A stretch of DNA of 64,000 nt from Plutella xylostella (taxonomy: Eukaryota; Arthropoda; Insecta; Lepidoptera; Plutellidae), in NCBI RefSeq assembly GCF_932276165.1, contig NC_063986.1, positions 3,980,501 to 4,044,500 on the forward strand, given 5' to 3'. Under the pieces are notes generated by a model. That model had not been told where the DNA came from. It did no database searches and saw nothing but the letters and a program-made list of their open reading frames with translations. The translations under genes and the position numbers were made by a program. Within the stretch, counting starts at the first letter, position 1, and each line of letters opens with the position of its first letter. Positions 1 to 13,700 of the stretch are shown piece after piece.

Positions 1-339
1 GCGGAGGCATCAAATTGAAGTGCTATAACACTTTTAGAAGCGGTGCACGTTAAACGATTTGTCGTCATCCATGCCGATGCGGCTACGGCGACTGCAGGTG
101 GTTACTCAGGCTTCGTTGGTGTGCCCTTGTATGGCTAACATGACCAACCTTGGCAGTAAACGATCGTCTGCATATGCCAAAATCACTGATGAATAGCGCA
201 CGTTACTCGATACCTTCTAAATAAGTCACTCATAATGATGGCTGATGATGATGATGACCGTGCTAGCAATAGTGCAGGCGGTTCCGCTGAGCATAAAATC
301 TCTTCCCAGACAGGGGGCGTTTGGATCTGGCAACCAGAA
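1..339. other. Left edge, no gene recognised
   Basis: This is mixed-composition sequence at the window edge. I see no splice-bounded exon and no repeat boundary before the minisatellite begins. Confidence 0.3.
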
Positions 340-776
340 CAGGAGTGCCAGGTGTGCGCAGCGATGCAGGTGGGACAACACAGCCGCCAGCGCAGGAGTA
401 CATGGCTGGGTCTATGCAGCGATGCAGGTAGCACAAACCGGTGGCCTGGGCCAGGACCGGGTGTACGCTGCGATGCAGGTGGCACAAAACGGTGGCCAGG
501 GCCAGGACCGGGTGTACAGCCGCCAGGGTAGGAGTGCATGGCTGGGTCTATGCAGCAATGCAGGTACCACAAACCGGTGGCCAGGGCCAGGACCGGGTGT
601 ACGCTGCGATGCAGGTGGCACGAGACGGCGGCCAGCGCAGGAGCACAGGGCCGGGTGTATGCTGCGATGCAGGTGGCACGAACCGGTGGCCAGGGCAGGA
701 GCGCAGGGCCGGGTGTACGCTGCGATGCAGGTGCCACGAGACGGCGGCCAGCGCAGGAGCACAGGGCCGGGTGCAG
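340..776. repeat. GC-rich degenerate minisatellite (51/58-59 bp modules)
   Basis: A core reading 'gcgatgcaggtggcac' recurs at about 361, 419, 470, 554, 605, 664 and 722, at spacings of 58, 51, 84, 51, 59 and 58 bp. Two module types alternate. One contains 'ccggtggccagggccaggac', the other 'acggcggccagcgcaggagc'. The array is stop-poor in several frames on both strands, so it produces long overlapping open frames that look like low-complexity proteins. No promoter, splice site or conserved domain supports coding. Confidence 0.85.
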
Positions 777-3700
777 GTTACACGAAACTTCAATTTCACC
801 GAATCGGCTTGCCTACCCTCAGCGGGTAGGTACCGGCGGATCACATTACTCGCCGCACATGCCACAATGTCCCAACATACTGAAACTCGGAGCCACGTGC
901 TTCCTGTAAAAAATCCTATGACGGTCCTGGAAAGCTCCTATTTGTAAAGCCTTACATAAGCTATAATCAAGTGCATTATTGTAATAGCAAAGTTTTTATC
1001 AACTGTTTTCTAAAAATATTAGAAATTGAGGGTAGAAAAATATATTTTTATTATTTTTTCCTGTATAAAATTAACATATGCTTTACTTAAAGCGGTCATT
1101 AATGTAAGTATCTAGCTCAAGCGCCACTAGTAGGACCGGAATATGTGATCAATCATCACCACGACTATTGAATCGGACCCTACTGCGTGGGATAAAAACC
1201 CCAAGCGCCGGAGCATAATGACCAGTGGCTGAGCTTTTAAAAGCAGTAAATAATAGCATTTTACTCACGGCTTATCAACTCAAACCTTCGTTGCGAAATC
1301 CTCAGCAATGGCTGTGTGCGCAGCAGCCGGCAGGCCCCGCGCCGCCTGGTCCGCATCCGAGGACTCCGCAAATTCAATATTATATTTTTCCCCGTCGGAG
1401 CGAAGCCGACGAGAACCGTGGCTACATTGAGCCATTTTGCCGAAGTGTTCACTTCAAAAATCAAAAACCAACTGAGGCGCGCGGGCGACTCACTCTATTT
1501 ATATAGGCACCCGCACCTTGCAAACTAAAGGTGGAGAGAAAAATGGACTTTATTTAACTGTCACTGTGACCCTTATGATGCCGAACACGGAGAAAGTCGA
1601 AACGCCATATCTCACAATGTTTAACTAGGTTTCAGATAGGCTCAGACTACATAATAGCATATATTATTCTAATGTTAGCTCAATCATTTATGTGGATAGT
1701 ACCTACATACATACCTATGTTACAAACTAATTAATGCATAGGTTATGTCAATGTAAGTGTAGTATGTGTTTAAAAGTTTCTGCAAAGAACTTTGTAAAAA
1801 TTATAGTGGTATATCTTCCAAATGAGCTGAAATATTATGTTAAAGTAGTGTAGTTGTTATGTAACCTTAGTGCGAGTTTTCTGTCTTCGGTGTCACTGAA
1901 AAGGACCTGTGGTGGTTATGGCGCTGAAGTGTTGTTTAGCTTTAGGCACCCGCACCTAAAGTACCTTAAATACAAACAACAATGACATACAGATGGATAA
2001 CTTGCGAATGATGAGAATCTCGCACTAACAGAAGAATAGGCCTCAATGTTAAATGATGAAACTACACTAGGTCCCATAATGTTAACATAGCTATGTAAGA
2101 TGAATGTGATACAATATCCAAGCCAATATATTTTTGTATAAATTGTAAATATGTATATTGTTATATTACTTTTTTAGGATTTGCTTATTTGAACATTACC
2201 TTCCTTTTTTGCGAAAGTATGATTTGGAATAGGTTTAAAATATTGTAGATTATTGGAATCATTACTTTACACATTATGACTAAAATGGAAAAAATAGGAC
2301 AGTTAATTTAATTATGCACAAATTCTAATAAAAAATTTGTTGATTAATAATACTACTTAATAATATTACACACACCCCTGTTCTAACACCATTACGGGAA
2401 GGGGTAAGCGTTATGTAAATACGTTACTAAAAAATAGTACCTACCCACTAGACAATATAATCCTGTGTTCCCCATGAGATACACCTAGTATTACTATTTA
2501 CTGCAACAACTATACATAGACGGATGTAAATTTATTTCAGAAGAAATTAGAATAAGAATCTATCTAGTTAGATACTTATGTAGGTACTGAAATTGAAAAA
2601 TAAATATGTAATGTCTATTGAAATACATACTCTAATAATTGAGGGAGGGAGGAAGAGAACCTACCTTTCTCTTAGATTTTGATAAATAAAATCATCGTCA
2701 ACCTTTCATAAAGTGCAGTATGTGTATGAAAAGTATTGTCTTTTTTGGTTTTATGTATCGTCCATTCCATGACATTCCTGTAAGTAGCTTTTACACATTA
2801 CCGGCTTGAATTACTGTACCAAACGATTCGAGTCTTGTTCATTAAAAGTAAATATAATTTAAGGAATTTATTTCACTTCACAACTATAGCTACAATAAGT
2901 GTTAAGTTTAAAATTTTATGTCCTATTTGTAGAATAAAGATCTTGCATTTGCGAATTGTAATTATTCAATTTTATTGTTGAAATACGTGGTATTCATGGT
3001 GAATACTAAATAACTGTGTATAGCGAAATTATTTAAAATAAAACATTTGAACCTAACAGCTCGGTGTTTACTTTATCGACGGGGTGGGTTGAGTAAACAA
3101 AATACGTCATAATGTTTAATCACATTTTAATCATCATAGTTTGTTTACACTTACGTATGTATATGATTTATATAACATTCAATCTTACACTATTTTTCCT
3201 ACAAACGTGAAAAATTAAATAATTTAGATTACAATAATTATTATTCAAAAGTATCACAAATATCAGATAGAGTAGCACTGCTTTGCAATAGTAAAGCGCG
3301 AAGCATCTATCATATCATAACATTGTCGTTACACACAGATATCTGCTCGGTCGGCCTTACTGCCGCCACAGATTTCCTCCAAGCAACATACAGTAATAGT
3401 GTCTCTGGCTTATGAAACTGACTGCACACAAACAATAATCTCCTGTTACTAAGCTTTAATTCCTAATTATTCGCTGTAACACCACTATACTTAAATCAGT
3501 TCTTTTTTACATATTTTACGGTTAAGTGCAAGTATGAACATTGTATTGATTAGTTGGCAACAAAAATACAAGGGTATAGTATTGCAAACAATAGGTGAGT
3601 GGGAAATTTTATACATATTAATTTGGCAAGTGACAAAAGCTCATAATCCAAGTGAGCTCATTCAAGTTTCCAAAGCGATGGACGAATTCGTTAAATGTGA

Positions 3701-4165
3701 ATACTAAAAATAATACCCTGAGTAAGCTGCCTTGTCGGGCGTGCGGGTGACACATGGCAGTATCCACATGACACGGGAGCGGGGCCCTACGCCCTCACCC
3801 CATGAATATACCCCAAGAGGCTACAAAAAAGAATCTGACTGGAATGTGGCCAATATTTACCGCTACTCTATACACATCTGTATAATAATCATAATTCAGT
3901 CTATCGTGAACTTTAATACAACGTCCACTAATACCAAAACAGTTACGTACATTTTCGATAACAAGCGATAAACTTTTGAAATAAAGTAGCGAAATGCAAT
4001 TTGAGTAACACCTTCTAGATATAGCCGTAGAAGACATGAATATTCTTAGTTTACCATAATTTCATAACAACAGTGTGTATATATACCTACTGGAGTATGC
4101 TTACTAATTAATGACAGCCGCAGAGATTTCATATCGCGGTGAGAAATACCTATACATAGATCATT
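777..4165. other. AT-rich intergenic sequence downstream of RNF19
   Basis: No exon of a recognisable family is visible on either strand. A GC-richer patch at about 1,285-1,500 has short open frames and is followed by a TATA-like 'ctatttatatagg'. The phrase 'taggcacccgcacct' occurs there and again near 1,943. These may be traces of an old repeat, but I could not define its boundaries. Confidence 0.4.
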
Positions 4166-4349
4166 AGGCTGTGTCCGCACAACGATATTTTATCGCGCGA
4201 TATTAATTCTCGCGAGTTATATTCCGACGCCTGTACCCACCTATACACGATTTTTTACCGCCAGTGCGGCTACTCGCATAATATTCAATGTGTTACAGAA
4301 TTGCGAGAAAAAAACCACGCGGTGAAATATCACTGTGCGGACACAGCCT
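4166..4349. mobile_element. MITE with 14-bp terminal inverted repeats
   Basis: The element starts with ggctgtgtccgcac and ends with its exact complement gtgcggacacagcc. The match continues inward imperfectly (a gatattt motif on both sides). It is about 184 bp with no coding capacity, so it is a non-autonomous TIR element. The target duplication is not clear. Confidence 0.8.
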
Positions 4350-4418
4350 TTATAGTTCACTTCAAAATGTCCATAAAACCGTAACACGCAATAGCCTTAC
4401 ACACCTGTCACCCCACCG

Positions 4419-4486
4419 CCATCTACATCCTACACTTCGTATTCACTGAAGGAGAAGCTGTCACTGGCAGTGGCGCCATCTATATC
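4419..4486 (-). repeat. Imperfect duplicate of the RNF19 gene end
   Basis: On the minus strand, 'agtgattgcgagctgtaggatatagatggcg' (split here only by wording) at the CEL stop is echoed about 60 bp downstream by 'agtgaatacgaagtgtagga' followed by 'tgtagatggcgg'. The second copy would read ...SFSFSEYEV-stop. It looks like a small tandem duplication covering the last codons and the start of the 3' UTR. Confidence 0.5.
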
Positions 4487-4742
4487 CTACAGCTCGCAAT
4501 CACTGCACGAGTAGTTCCCTCCACGGCCGGCGGGGGAGGCGGGGGGCGCGGGGCCGGGCTAGGAGGGGCAGGCGCAGGGCTCGGAGCGGCCGGAGGGCGA
4601 CCGCGGGGCCTCCATCTCCGCCGTGACCTGGGTCGTGAACTGGGTCGTGAACTGCGGCGGCGGGCACGAGCACGGGCCGGCTTCGAGGTCGTCCGGCGGG
4701 ACGGCTGACCCGTACAGGAATAGGCTTTTTAGGAGAGCCGAT
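4487..4742 (-). CDS. RNF19: RNF19 exon 10 (terminal, ambiguous end)
   Basis: The acceptor cgttccag precedes frame RSALLKSLFLYGSAVPP..., which reaches TAG at 4561-4559. Beyond that TAG the same frame stays open for 23 codons and ends NYSCSDCEL-stop at 4487. A GT-AG pair at 4627/4559, 69 nt and phase 0 on both sides, would remove the TAG exactly. Either the protein ends ...EPCACPS at 4559, or it is spliced (or read through) to ...NYSCSDCEL. The latter resembles the FSCSDLE motif in the vertebrate RNF19 tail. Confidence 0.65.
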
Positions 4743-7700
4743 CTGGAACGGAAATATTTTGTTAAGTAACTTGCCAGTAGACTGGAGAGTGTAGAGCAGC
4801 TGATAGCGCATACAGAAAGGAGTATACAGAGCTAACTGCCAACCTCCAGTAGTGGAGAAGACCAGTAGACTTATCACGTCGACTATACGTTATTACATAC
4901 ACAGACGATGCGATGGTAAAACAGGGATCACAAAGTGTAATCCCACATAGACGATGCGATGGTAAAGCAGGATTACACTTTGTGTTATGATCCCTGCTTT
5001 ACCATCGCATCGTCTATTCACTTTCGGATGCTGACCCGCTGATATTCATTGTAAAAGCAACCCTATCCCTCTACAACTATGGTATATACCGGTGCACGGA
5101 GAGCGCGGGGTCGTCCTGCGCGGGGTCGCCGGCCAGCGAGCCCGCCAGCGCGCCCAGCGAGCCGCGCGCCTCCGCCACGCTCACCGACCCCGCTGACAGA
5201 GACGCGTCGCCTGAGGAATGATTAATAATAAGTTTATGTGTTTTTACCCGACTACGGCGAAGCAAAATGGAGGGTGATGATTTTATAAATTGGATTGCGA
5301 GGAGTGGAGAGCGACTTTTAACACTGTTCAAGCAGTGAAAAGTGAATTCGAATTGGTATGACGGGCGAGTGCCGCCATCTAGCGGAGACCGCTCAAATTA
5401 TTTTTACAAAGAAGGATAGTAGTACGATGCGGCTTAACGTAAGCCACTGTATTGAAGAAAGCATCGAAATGACAATCCGGCTAAACGTTGATCCGCCGTA
5501 TTACAAAGCGGTCCTGTTTAGTAATGCGGCTAGCCGTAATATACGGCGGATTATACGATCCGGCTGCGACCCCTATGTATGTGTCTCAATCATATACAAG
5601 CCAACTTTCATAACTAACATCAACAAAAACACATCCTCACCTATAGACGGCTCCTGCCTCCTTTCCGGTACCTCATCCACCGACGGCGGCATACTATGAG
5701 CGTCGCCCTCCCCCCCGCGCGCCCCCGCGCCGCCCCCGCACCCGCCCGCGCGGCACAGAGACACGGGCACCACGCCGTACACGTAGAATAGTAGAATCGG
5801 GACGCCGATTCCGACTGCCAGGCCCGCCACTAGCGGGGATACTATTAGCTGTGGAGGGGAAAATTTGGGGGTTAGTTAGGGGTTGTTTAGGGGCTCAAAG
5901 TGGCAGGTGCGCTTTTAGGAGCTTGGTAGCGCTATCCAAAATAGCGCAGCATAGCAAAATACCTGGATTAGTTAACTGGCTAATCGTTTCACCATTTGTA
6001 ACAAACCCACAACAGCAGCACCACCTGCAGCGCGTTGTAATAATACTTACAATAACTAGCTACGATCGGACCCGCTAGCCAATTAAGCACTCTATAAAAA
6101 CGCACGAGCGCAAAATACCTACATACATAGTGGTTTTTCGATGCAGCCCGGTGCATTTCTCATTATGCGCCATCTTACGCACGTGTTATGGGACGCCGCA
6201 GCGTTTTTTTGTTCGTAATACATACAAAATACATAGTGGCTTTTGCGGCGGACTATCTAGCCAATAAAGCGCTCTATAAAAGCGCACGAGCGCAAAATAC
6301 ATATAAAATACATAGTGACATCGCATTTGCGATGCAGCCCGTTGCGTTTTTCACTATGCGCCATCTTTAGCACGTGTTATAGGACGCCGATTCTGTTTTT
6401 TTATTTTTATTTTAGATACTATCCATCGCGATCTCGCTAGTCGCATCCTAAATGAGCATATCTCCACTTAGCTCCAAGTAGGTATCTCTTTTGGTCTATA
6501 GAAGTAACTCACGGCAGCAGTGACGGCGGCCGCGACCGCCGCCCACCTCCTCCCCCGCCGCTCTCCCCGCAGGCGGCGGGGCGCGCGCCGGCCCGCCCAC
6601 AGCGGCAGCGCCACCAGCAGCGCCGCCACCACGCCGGAGCAATCACTAGCGGCCTAGAACGGACTAGCTAGCCAATACAGCGCTCTATAGAAGCGCACGA
6701 GAGCAAAACACATACGGCTTTTGCGATGCGGCCTGTTTCACAATCTTAACACGTGTTATTGCACGTCGATTCAGCGTTTTTACTATTTAGGTACTATCCA
6801 TCGCGACCTCGGTTGGTCGCAATCTTAAGTTACTTAGGGAACTTACAGCAGCAGTAACAGCAGCCGCGACCGCCGCCCGCCTCTTCCCCCGCCTCTCCCT
6901 CCGCAGGCGGCGGTGCGCGCGCCGGCCCGCCCACAGCGGCAACGCCACTAGTAACGCCGGCAGCGCCACGCCCGCCACCACGGCGATGCCTAGAGGAGCC
7001 CCGGCCAGGGTGCCTAGTTGCCAGAGAAGCTTCTTCTTGCGAGACCAGGGTTTTTTGCCCCAGAAGGTGCAGCCGCTTGGACTGGAAGAGAAAGGGTTGG
7101 TTTAATTTTGTGTATATTCTGGTTACGAATGAGGGTATTCTTTTGTTCTAGGAGACAAATGTATAACATGCGCAGATAAAGAAACAATATGAAAATTGTG
7201 GCCATTACATAGGACTTGATCCGTCATTTTCGTATTGTTTCTTTATCTGCGCACGCTATAGATACATTTATTTATCCGCAAATGCTATGTATACCTCCAT
7301 CGGCATCGCTGTCCATTATGGCATTTGACAATCGAATCGTGAAATTCACATATTTCCATTGCAAGATACAACTCTCTCTGGTCTTCTACTTTCTTTTCTG
7401 TCTAAGAAAAAACTCTCCCTGATCTTCTATCCACAACAAGCTCGCTCCACTGACCTGAGGTAGTGCAGGTCGGACACCTCCTTCATGCACAGCCAGCAGA
7501 ACTCGGCGCCGCACACGCAGCAGACCATGTGGTTGCACGAGCCGTCCTCCACCTTCACGATCAGCACCGAGCAGCGCGGGCACGGCTTCACGTCGCCCGC
7601 TTGAAAACAATGGTAGAGCATGATTAGTGGCGGTAGGTAATTTAGTTTAACACAACTCCAGCATACGCTAAGGAATCTCGATTATGGAACAGGCTTCTGA

Positions 7701-10700
7701 AAGACTTAGGGTCTGTTTCACAATGTCTGGTTAGTGGCTACCTGACGGATAAAATACATGCTGTCACTCTCTGTTATTATTTTTTAGACAGTGACAGCAT
7801 GTATTTTATCCGACAGGTAGCGACTAACCAGACATTGTGAAACAGGGGCTTAATATTGAGCGCGTGTGTTAAACCCTTTTGCGCTTCCCGGTGGGGACGG
7901 CGTAACCGCGATACAGGGTAATCTGCGGATTACGTAGCCCTATATTCCTTGAGTAAGTACACTATACCCCTTTTATACTCTTATCTCTAGTCCATCCATC
8001 CAAAGGTTGTCTGGAAGAGATCGCTATAAGCGATAAGACCGCCCTTTGTACCCTAGTTAAGTGTCTATGTAAAATTGATAATTATTTCTTGGTGTACAAA
8101 TAAAGAGTACTCTATAAAATTTGTAAAAACCAATAATATAATGGACAGAGTATAGTGTCAATCAGCACTAGGGATACATACAGACAGATAGATACAGCAG
8201 ATCTAACCTTCAGTTTATGCCTTAAACCTCGAAATGAGTGGCCTCCCGGAGTGCTAATTTATTATTGATTGTGTGTCTCCTTTGGAAGTATGCGCTCCCC
8301 TGTGGGCACGGCGTAATCCGCGATACACCGTACCTGTACAAACACCAGTGACCAATTCCACTCACCATGCTCCATATGGTCATGATCGCTATCCGGCTCG
8401 CGCGGCTGCGGCTGCCTACTACGTCTGGCCGCGTCACAAGTCTGCGTGGGGTGCCACGCCGCCTTGCAGTGGTAGCAGAACGCGCCCCCGCAGCCCGGAG
8501 CCAGGCAGGACAGCTTGGGGCACGACGCGCAGCCGGTGGCTACTACTGCGAAGCTGCGGATGGAATAGGTTGGTTATAGAACCCTTCTCTTGTGTAATAT
8601 AAAATGTACATAATGCTATAGAGCTTCCACTATGTTATTGTATTTTTTACGTTTCCTTTTGTCCTTTGCAGTCATCAAATATGTAAGGGGTTTCGAATGT
8701 CAAAAAAACAATAATATAATGGATAGAGTATAGTGGTTGTGATCGCCGAATGACTATTCGGAGGTGGTTTATAGGGATTGCAATCCAGTCCAGCGGATCC
8801 GGTAGATAAAAAAAAGCGATCGATTGCAATCCCTATATGTACCGTTTTGGAATGATTGTTATAATTATATTTATTGAGAATCTGCCTAGTTTACTCATGA
8901 TGTTATGTTTCGCGATTTAATGTTTTAAATGTATTGCATAATTATGGAAAATAAATAACCAGTAGGTGATAAATAACCTACTTATAAGTTACTGACTAAT
9001 TTGAATTGGGTGCGTCATATCATAGGCAAACCTGTTTATTTTTTGTCCTTTAACTAACTTTTTAAAGCTTGTAACTGCGAGGCTTCTTTTTTTTACTTCA
9101 AGACAATATAAATGGGACCGAAAGTGTATAAAAGTTTAAACATGGAGGAAGTATCTTTTCAAAATCTACACGAGAATGACATTGTTTTATCTGCAATACT
9201 GCAGATCTCACTTTCTTCTGTAAAAAGTGAAAGCTTGTCCATCATGCAAAAAATAATACAAAGGATTCACAATTACACAAGTGAGCTGCTGAACTAGGAA
9301 GGAAGGTAGCTTTCTAATTTGAATGGCACTGTTTGTGAAATAAATAATATCTCACATTTGACCTGGCCTTTACCCCTCTTTAGAAAAGACAATTCGAATA
9401 TGTAATCTTTTTGATGAGCCTAATAAGGCGCCGAGACATACTTCAAAAACTCTCGAATTTGTGCTTTGGGGGCTATGATGGTAGTTTATAACATTTTTTT
9501 TCAAATCTGTGAGTAATAGAATAGAAGAAGGGTGGTGTGCATAGCATAGTGTAGCCGTTTGTAGTATGTGTAGTGCTGAGTTGTATTTTAGGTGGCATGT
9601 AGGTACAGTCCTCGGCGGTATGCATAGACCTGGCGGTATGCCTTCTACTGGGCGGTATTCATAGTACTGACCTGCAGTCGGGCGCGGGGCACCAGCGGGT
9701 GTCGGGGTCGGCGGCGAGCGCGCGCCGCACGGAGAACTCCTCGTACTTCTCGTACAGCACCTGGTTGTCCACTATCCGCTTCACGTCTGCGGGAGAGAGG
9801 GAGACGGGTGATATTGTGTAGGTTACGTCTTCAGTTTTAAGGGCCTACGTAGCAGGTGGCAGTGGTATAGCAGTAACACATGGAAATAGTGGGATCAAAG
9901 CATACCGCTGCCATCTGAATAGTCCATAAGGTTTAAGAGTTATATAAGTAAGGTTATTTATTGTTCGGTTGTCATCATAAGAATGCTACCCAAATAAGTT
10001 AGAAGCTAGGTATATTATTTATCAAATAGAGACCACGTACAGGCAAACGTGTAGCGTAGGAGCCATAAGATTCAAGTCATGAACGCCGAAGACGAATGTA
10101 AGAAGTCAATAATCGTCCACTGCTGGAAACAATCCTTCTTCCAGCAGTGGACGATTATTGACTTCATCGAGAGTGTTTTCAAAACATTATCATCATCAGC
10201 CAATAATCGCCCACTGCTGGAAACAATCCTGGAAGAATAATGTTTTTTAAAACACTCTCGATGAAGTCTCTGTGGTTCCAACCTTTTCGACTGACGATAA
10301 AACTGACATCATGATCATGGCATGCCGCAGAAACAGATTTGATGTATTATTCTTCTTTTTCGGTCGGGCATATAAATTAATTTTCCATCATTCGAAGGCT
10401 AGACGCAAACATATCAGAAAATTCATTTCACATTATTATTTCCAAGAAATTGTTTACGGGGCCTTATTTTTCCACCCACAAGGGATCTTTCACAAAAGCG
10501 AGTTCCTGTTATTACGAAAATATTATACTTACTCAGAAATTATGATTATGACTTGTTATTTATCCTTGAGAGGTTCTTTATAACTTTTATAAGGTTAAGT
10601 TGGCACAAACAACATCTATCAAATTAGCTATTCCATGACGATCTTATTTTTCTCTGGTAAATATAGAAAAGTTATTCAACTTGTTTATTTTATTCATAAA

Positions 10701-13700
10701 GGGAAACATCAATTAAGCCGGCTTAGTAAAAGAACCCTGGAGACTTAATTTGCTTTCTGTTGAATGTTTGATGAATACCTTTGAAGTTACCGGGTAAAAA
10801 TCTTACAGTATAGGTATAATGACCTTACAAAGTAGTTTTCTGTTGCTACGCCCACTGGAATAGGGCATCTGACTAACTCGGCACGCAATGTTTCATTTTT
10901 TGTTAGCAAATTATTTGTGTTTTTAATATTTTTGTTCTAGGGTAATTCATTTCACACCGCGACAGAAGTCAGTCTCATACCCATCATCTCTATCATCAGC
11001 CTGTAATCGTGCGCCGTAATCGCAACGAAAACCCTTTGTCCTCGGCCTTCCTCACCCAACCTCTACCGACTATTAGTCTTAGGACTTCGGTCAAAGGAAA
11101 ACCAAACTTTATTTACCAGACTTATGGATCTCTCAATCAAACCCCACAGGCTTCACGCTACATTTCTCAACATACAGCTAATGAACATTACCATCAGGAT
11201 GCATATGCTCGTGGCACACGGCGCAGTTGACGGGCACCCGCGCCTCGTAGATCTCGATGGCGAGGTACTGGCGCAGACAGGGAGAGCAGCAGCGGTGCTC
11301 GCACCACGCCAGCCGCTCGAGGCTCGACGCCGGCAGCGGCGCCAGGCAGAGCGGGCACTCCAGCGTGCCCGGCTGGAAGAGGAGACAGGAGCTTTAGTTT
11401 GTTTGCATTAAGGTATATTTTATACAGGGTATTGCAATAAGGGTATTCCTGGGGGTGACTCAGGGGTTCATTCTCATTCTGAACCACTTTTGTTCAACGT
11501 GTTTTGGAAATTCGCGCAAAAGAATATTCGTTCTGTGAAGTAAAAATTCACGTGACCAACATCTCTGTATAAGAGAATGGACGTGAGTGGCCAGCATAGA
11601 ACAGCTGTTGCGCTTGGCGAAGAATAGAGAGGTGCAAAGCTGACCGCCAAGCTCCAGTAGTTAAGAGACAGTAGAAGGAGAAGGAGGTATATTTTACTCT
11701 GGCTTATAGGAACAAGGTTATTTATTCTTGGTCAGTTTAGAAGCTTGACTGGCTGAGCTGAAAGAAAGGGGATGTGTCAAAGGTTACCCGCGCAATACTT
11801 ATGAATATGCAATAGCATATGCAATTATGCATAATATTAGTGTTACACGGGTGTTAAATACTTAAATTAGGATCTTTAGGGAAAGTATACCTATTAAACA
11901 TTGGCTGAGGACAGCTCAAGATGAAACAAATAACTTGTTAAAGTGAATCATACTTTATGGATTTGACTTGTTTGCCCCTGTACAAAAATAAACTTGATTA
12001 AGGATTAGTATGAAGTTAACATAACATTATGTTTTTGCATAGTCCAAACTAAGAACGGGTTTTATAACCTTCAGTTAGTTAGATATATTAGCTGCATACC
12101 TAATAAGTGTTTTACATTAGTGACAATGGCCCGTGGATGAGCGTCATATAAGCACACAAGAGAAGTTGCTAAATGGGGACCAGCATTTGCACAAACTCGC
12201 TAATTTGCAAACATAAACAGCTACCTCAGATAAGCACAGTCTGTACAGTGCAGTAGGCATTGTGTTAACTTGCCAAGATACTTGAGATGCTTCCTTAAAA
12301 TATAAGATAAAAGATACACCTAGATTTCTCCTGCTGCCAGTGGTCTATTCTATCCAGAAATCTAAACATACATTTTATCGTATCATATTTTGTACTCAAG
12401 TTTACTAAAGAAATAATTTAGTGTTGGGAATTTTATTGTCCAAATGAAACATTATTGCTTGATTTTTGAAATTCAACAAAGACTTTGTAATTCTTATTGC
12501 ACTACATAGGAAAAAATCCTTTTTATATATTTTTTGGAAAATCTACAGAATATACACCAAAATTTATTTAAGTATTTCTAATAATTATACCATGGATTTA
12601 TCATCATTAAACATACCACGCTACGACGGCAACATTTTACACGTTCCGGCAATGAAATTCTATAGTAATTGTTCCGGTGAGACAATTAACACTAGAAGTT
12701 AGAGAGCACACATTAGTAATTACGGGGGGCGGTGGAGTAACACCAGTGTAACACACCCGTGTAACTTGTAACCCACTTGTAAACACGAATTAGTTCAAAT
12801 TAATCGTCACACTTTACAGACCATATAATTGCAGCTTTATAAAGTATGCTACAACAAAAAATATAATTTAATAGCATTACGATAGAAATTTGCATGACTG
12901 GCTCTGATCATGAACAGCAAACATGCATTGTTCATACTAGACAAGGTGTTATACAATTTTCTGGGCAATCGTCATTGTTTTTAATTAAATAATCAAAATA
13001 AAAATTCAACATTGATCCTCGTACATATTTTTTTTTTCATAATGTCTTATCGTATTGAGCGATCCATAATCTCTACCACAATAATCAACGAGAATCATGA
13101 TGTTCAAGAACATAAATACTTCTCTACCTTTCATTTCTCTATATATTTTTTAGCCAAACCGCAAAAGCTTGTCATTGTCAACCTATTTCTATTTAAACCG
13201 TTTGATGGACAAATAACAAATTAATTGCATTTTGTAGAGAGTCGGCGAGCGCTCTCGTTCCATTTACGTCGATTGAGCTCTTCGCCGCGGTAATGCACCG
13301 TCAGACCTCATTAAGATTTATGGTCAGAGTCAGGCTAGACACCTATTGGGGGCGACAACGGACTCAGTTGCCATCACAGCTTTTGGATGACTCATGTTGA
13401 TACGATGGAATGGGACCAAAATACAATAAAACCCATCACTGCATGGAATAAGAGTTCATTGTTTCTAGTTAAAGAAGCTTACCGGCTATATCTCGGATGA
13501 AGACCAACTTAACCGCTAAGCCAAATGGAAGGAAGGTAGGTAGGTACAAAGAAAAGTAGTGGATCAATCACTGTAATTAGGCCCACGGTACCTAATGGAT
13601 GAGAACAAATGACGGTGATATGCCGCCTTACCTACCGCACTCACGTGAGTGCTATCTCGACTGTAGTTCTACACGTGGCTCAGTGAAGTACCTACTTACA

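Noticed and set aside
340..776. CRISPR array
   Set aside because: Repeats are adjacent and degenerate with no unique spacers, and the DNA is eukaryotic.
183..947. Several overlapping open frames of 98-194 codons on both strands
   Set aside because: They are by-products of the GC-rich minisatellite. The frames are mutually overlapping, repetitive and have no domain or splice support.
4500..4877. 125-codon minus-strand frame ending RELLVQ
   Set aside because: It runs in a different frame through the RNF19 last exon and its intron. The spliced phase selects another frame.
8273..8602. 109-codon plus-strand frame
   Set aside because: Antisense to the RNF19 IBR exon, whose minus-strand frame has all zinc ligands.
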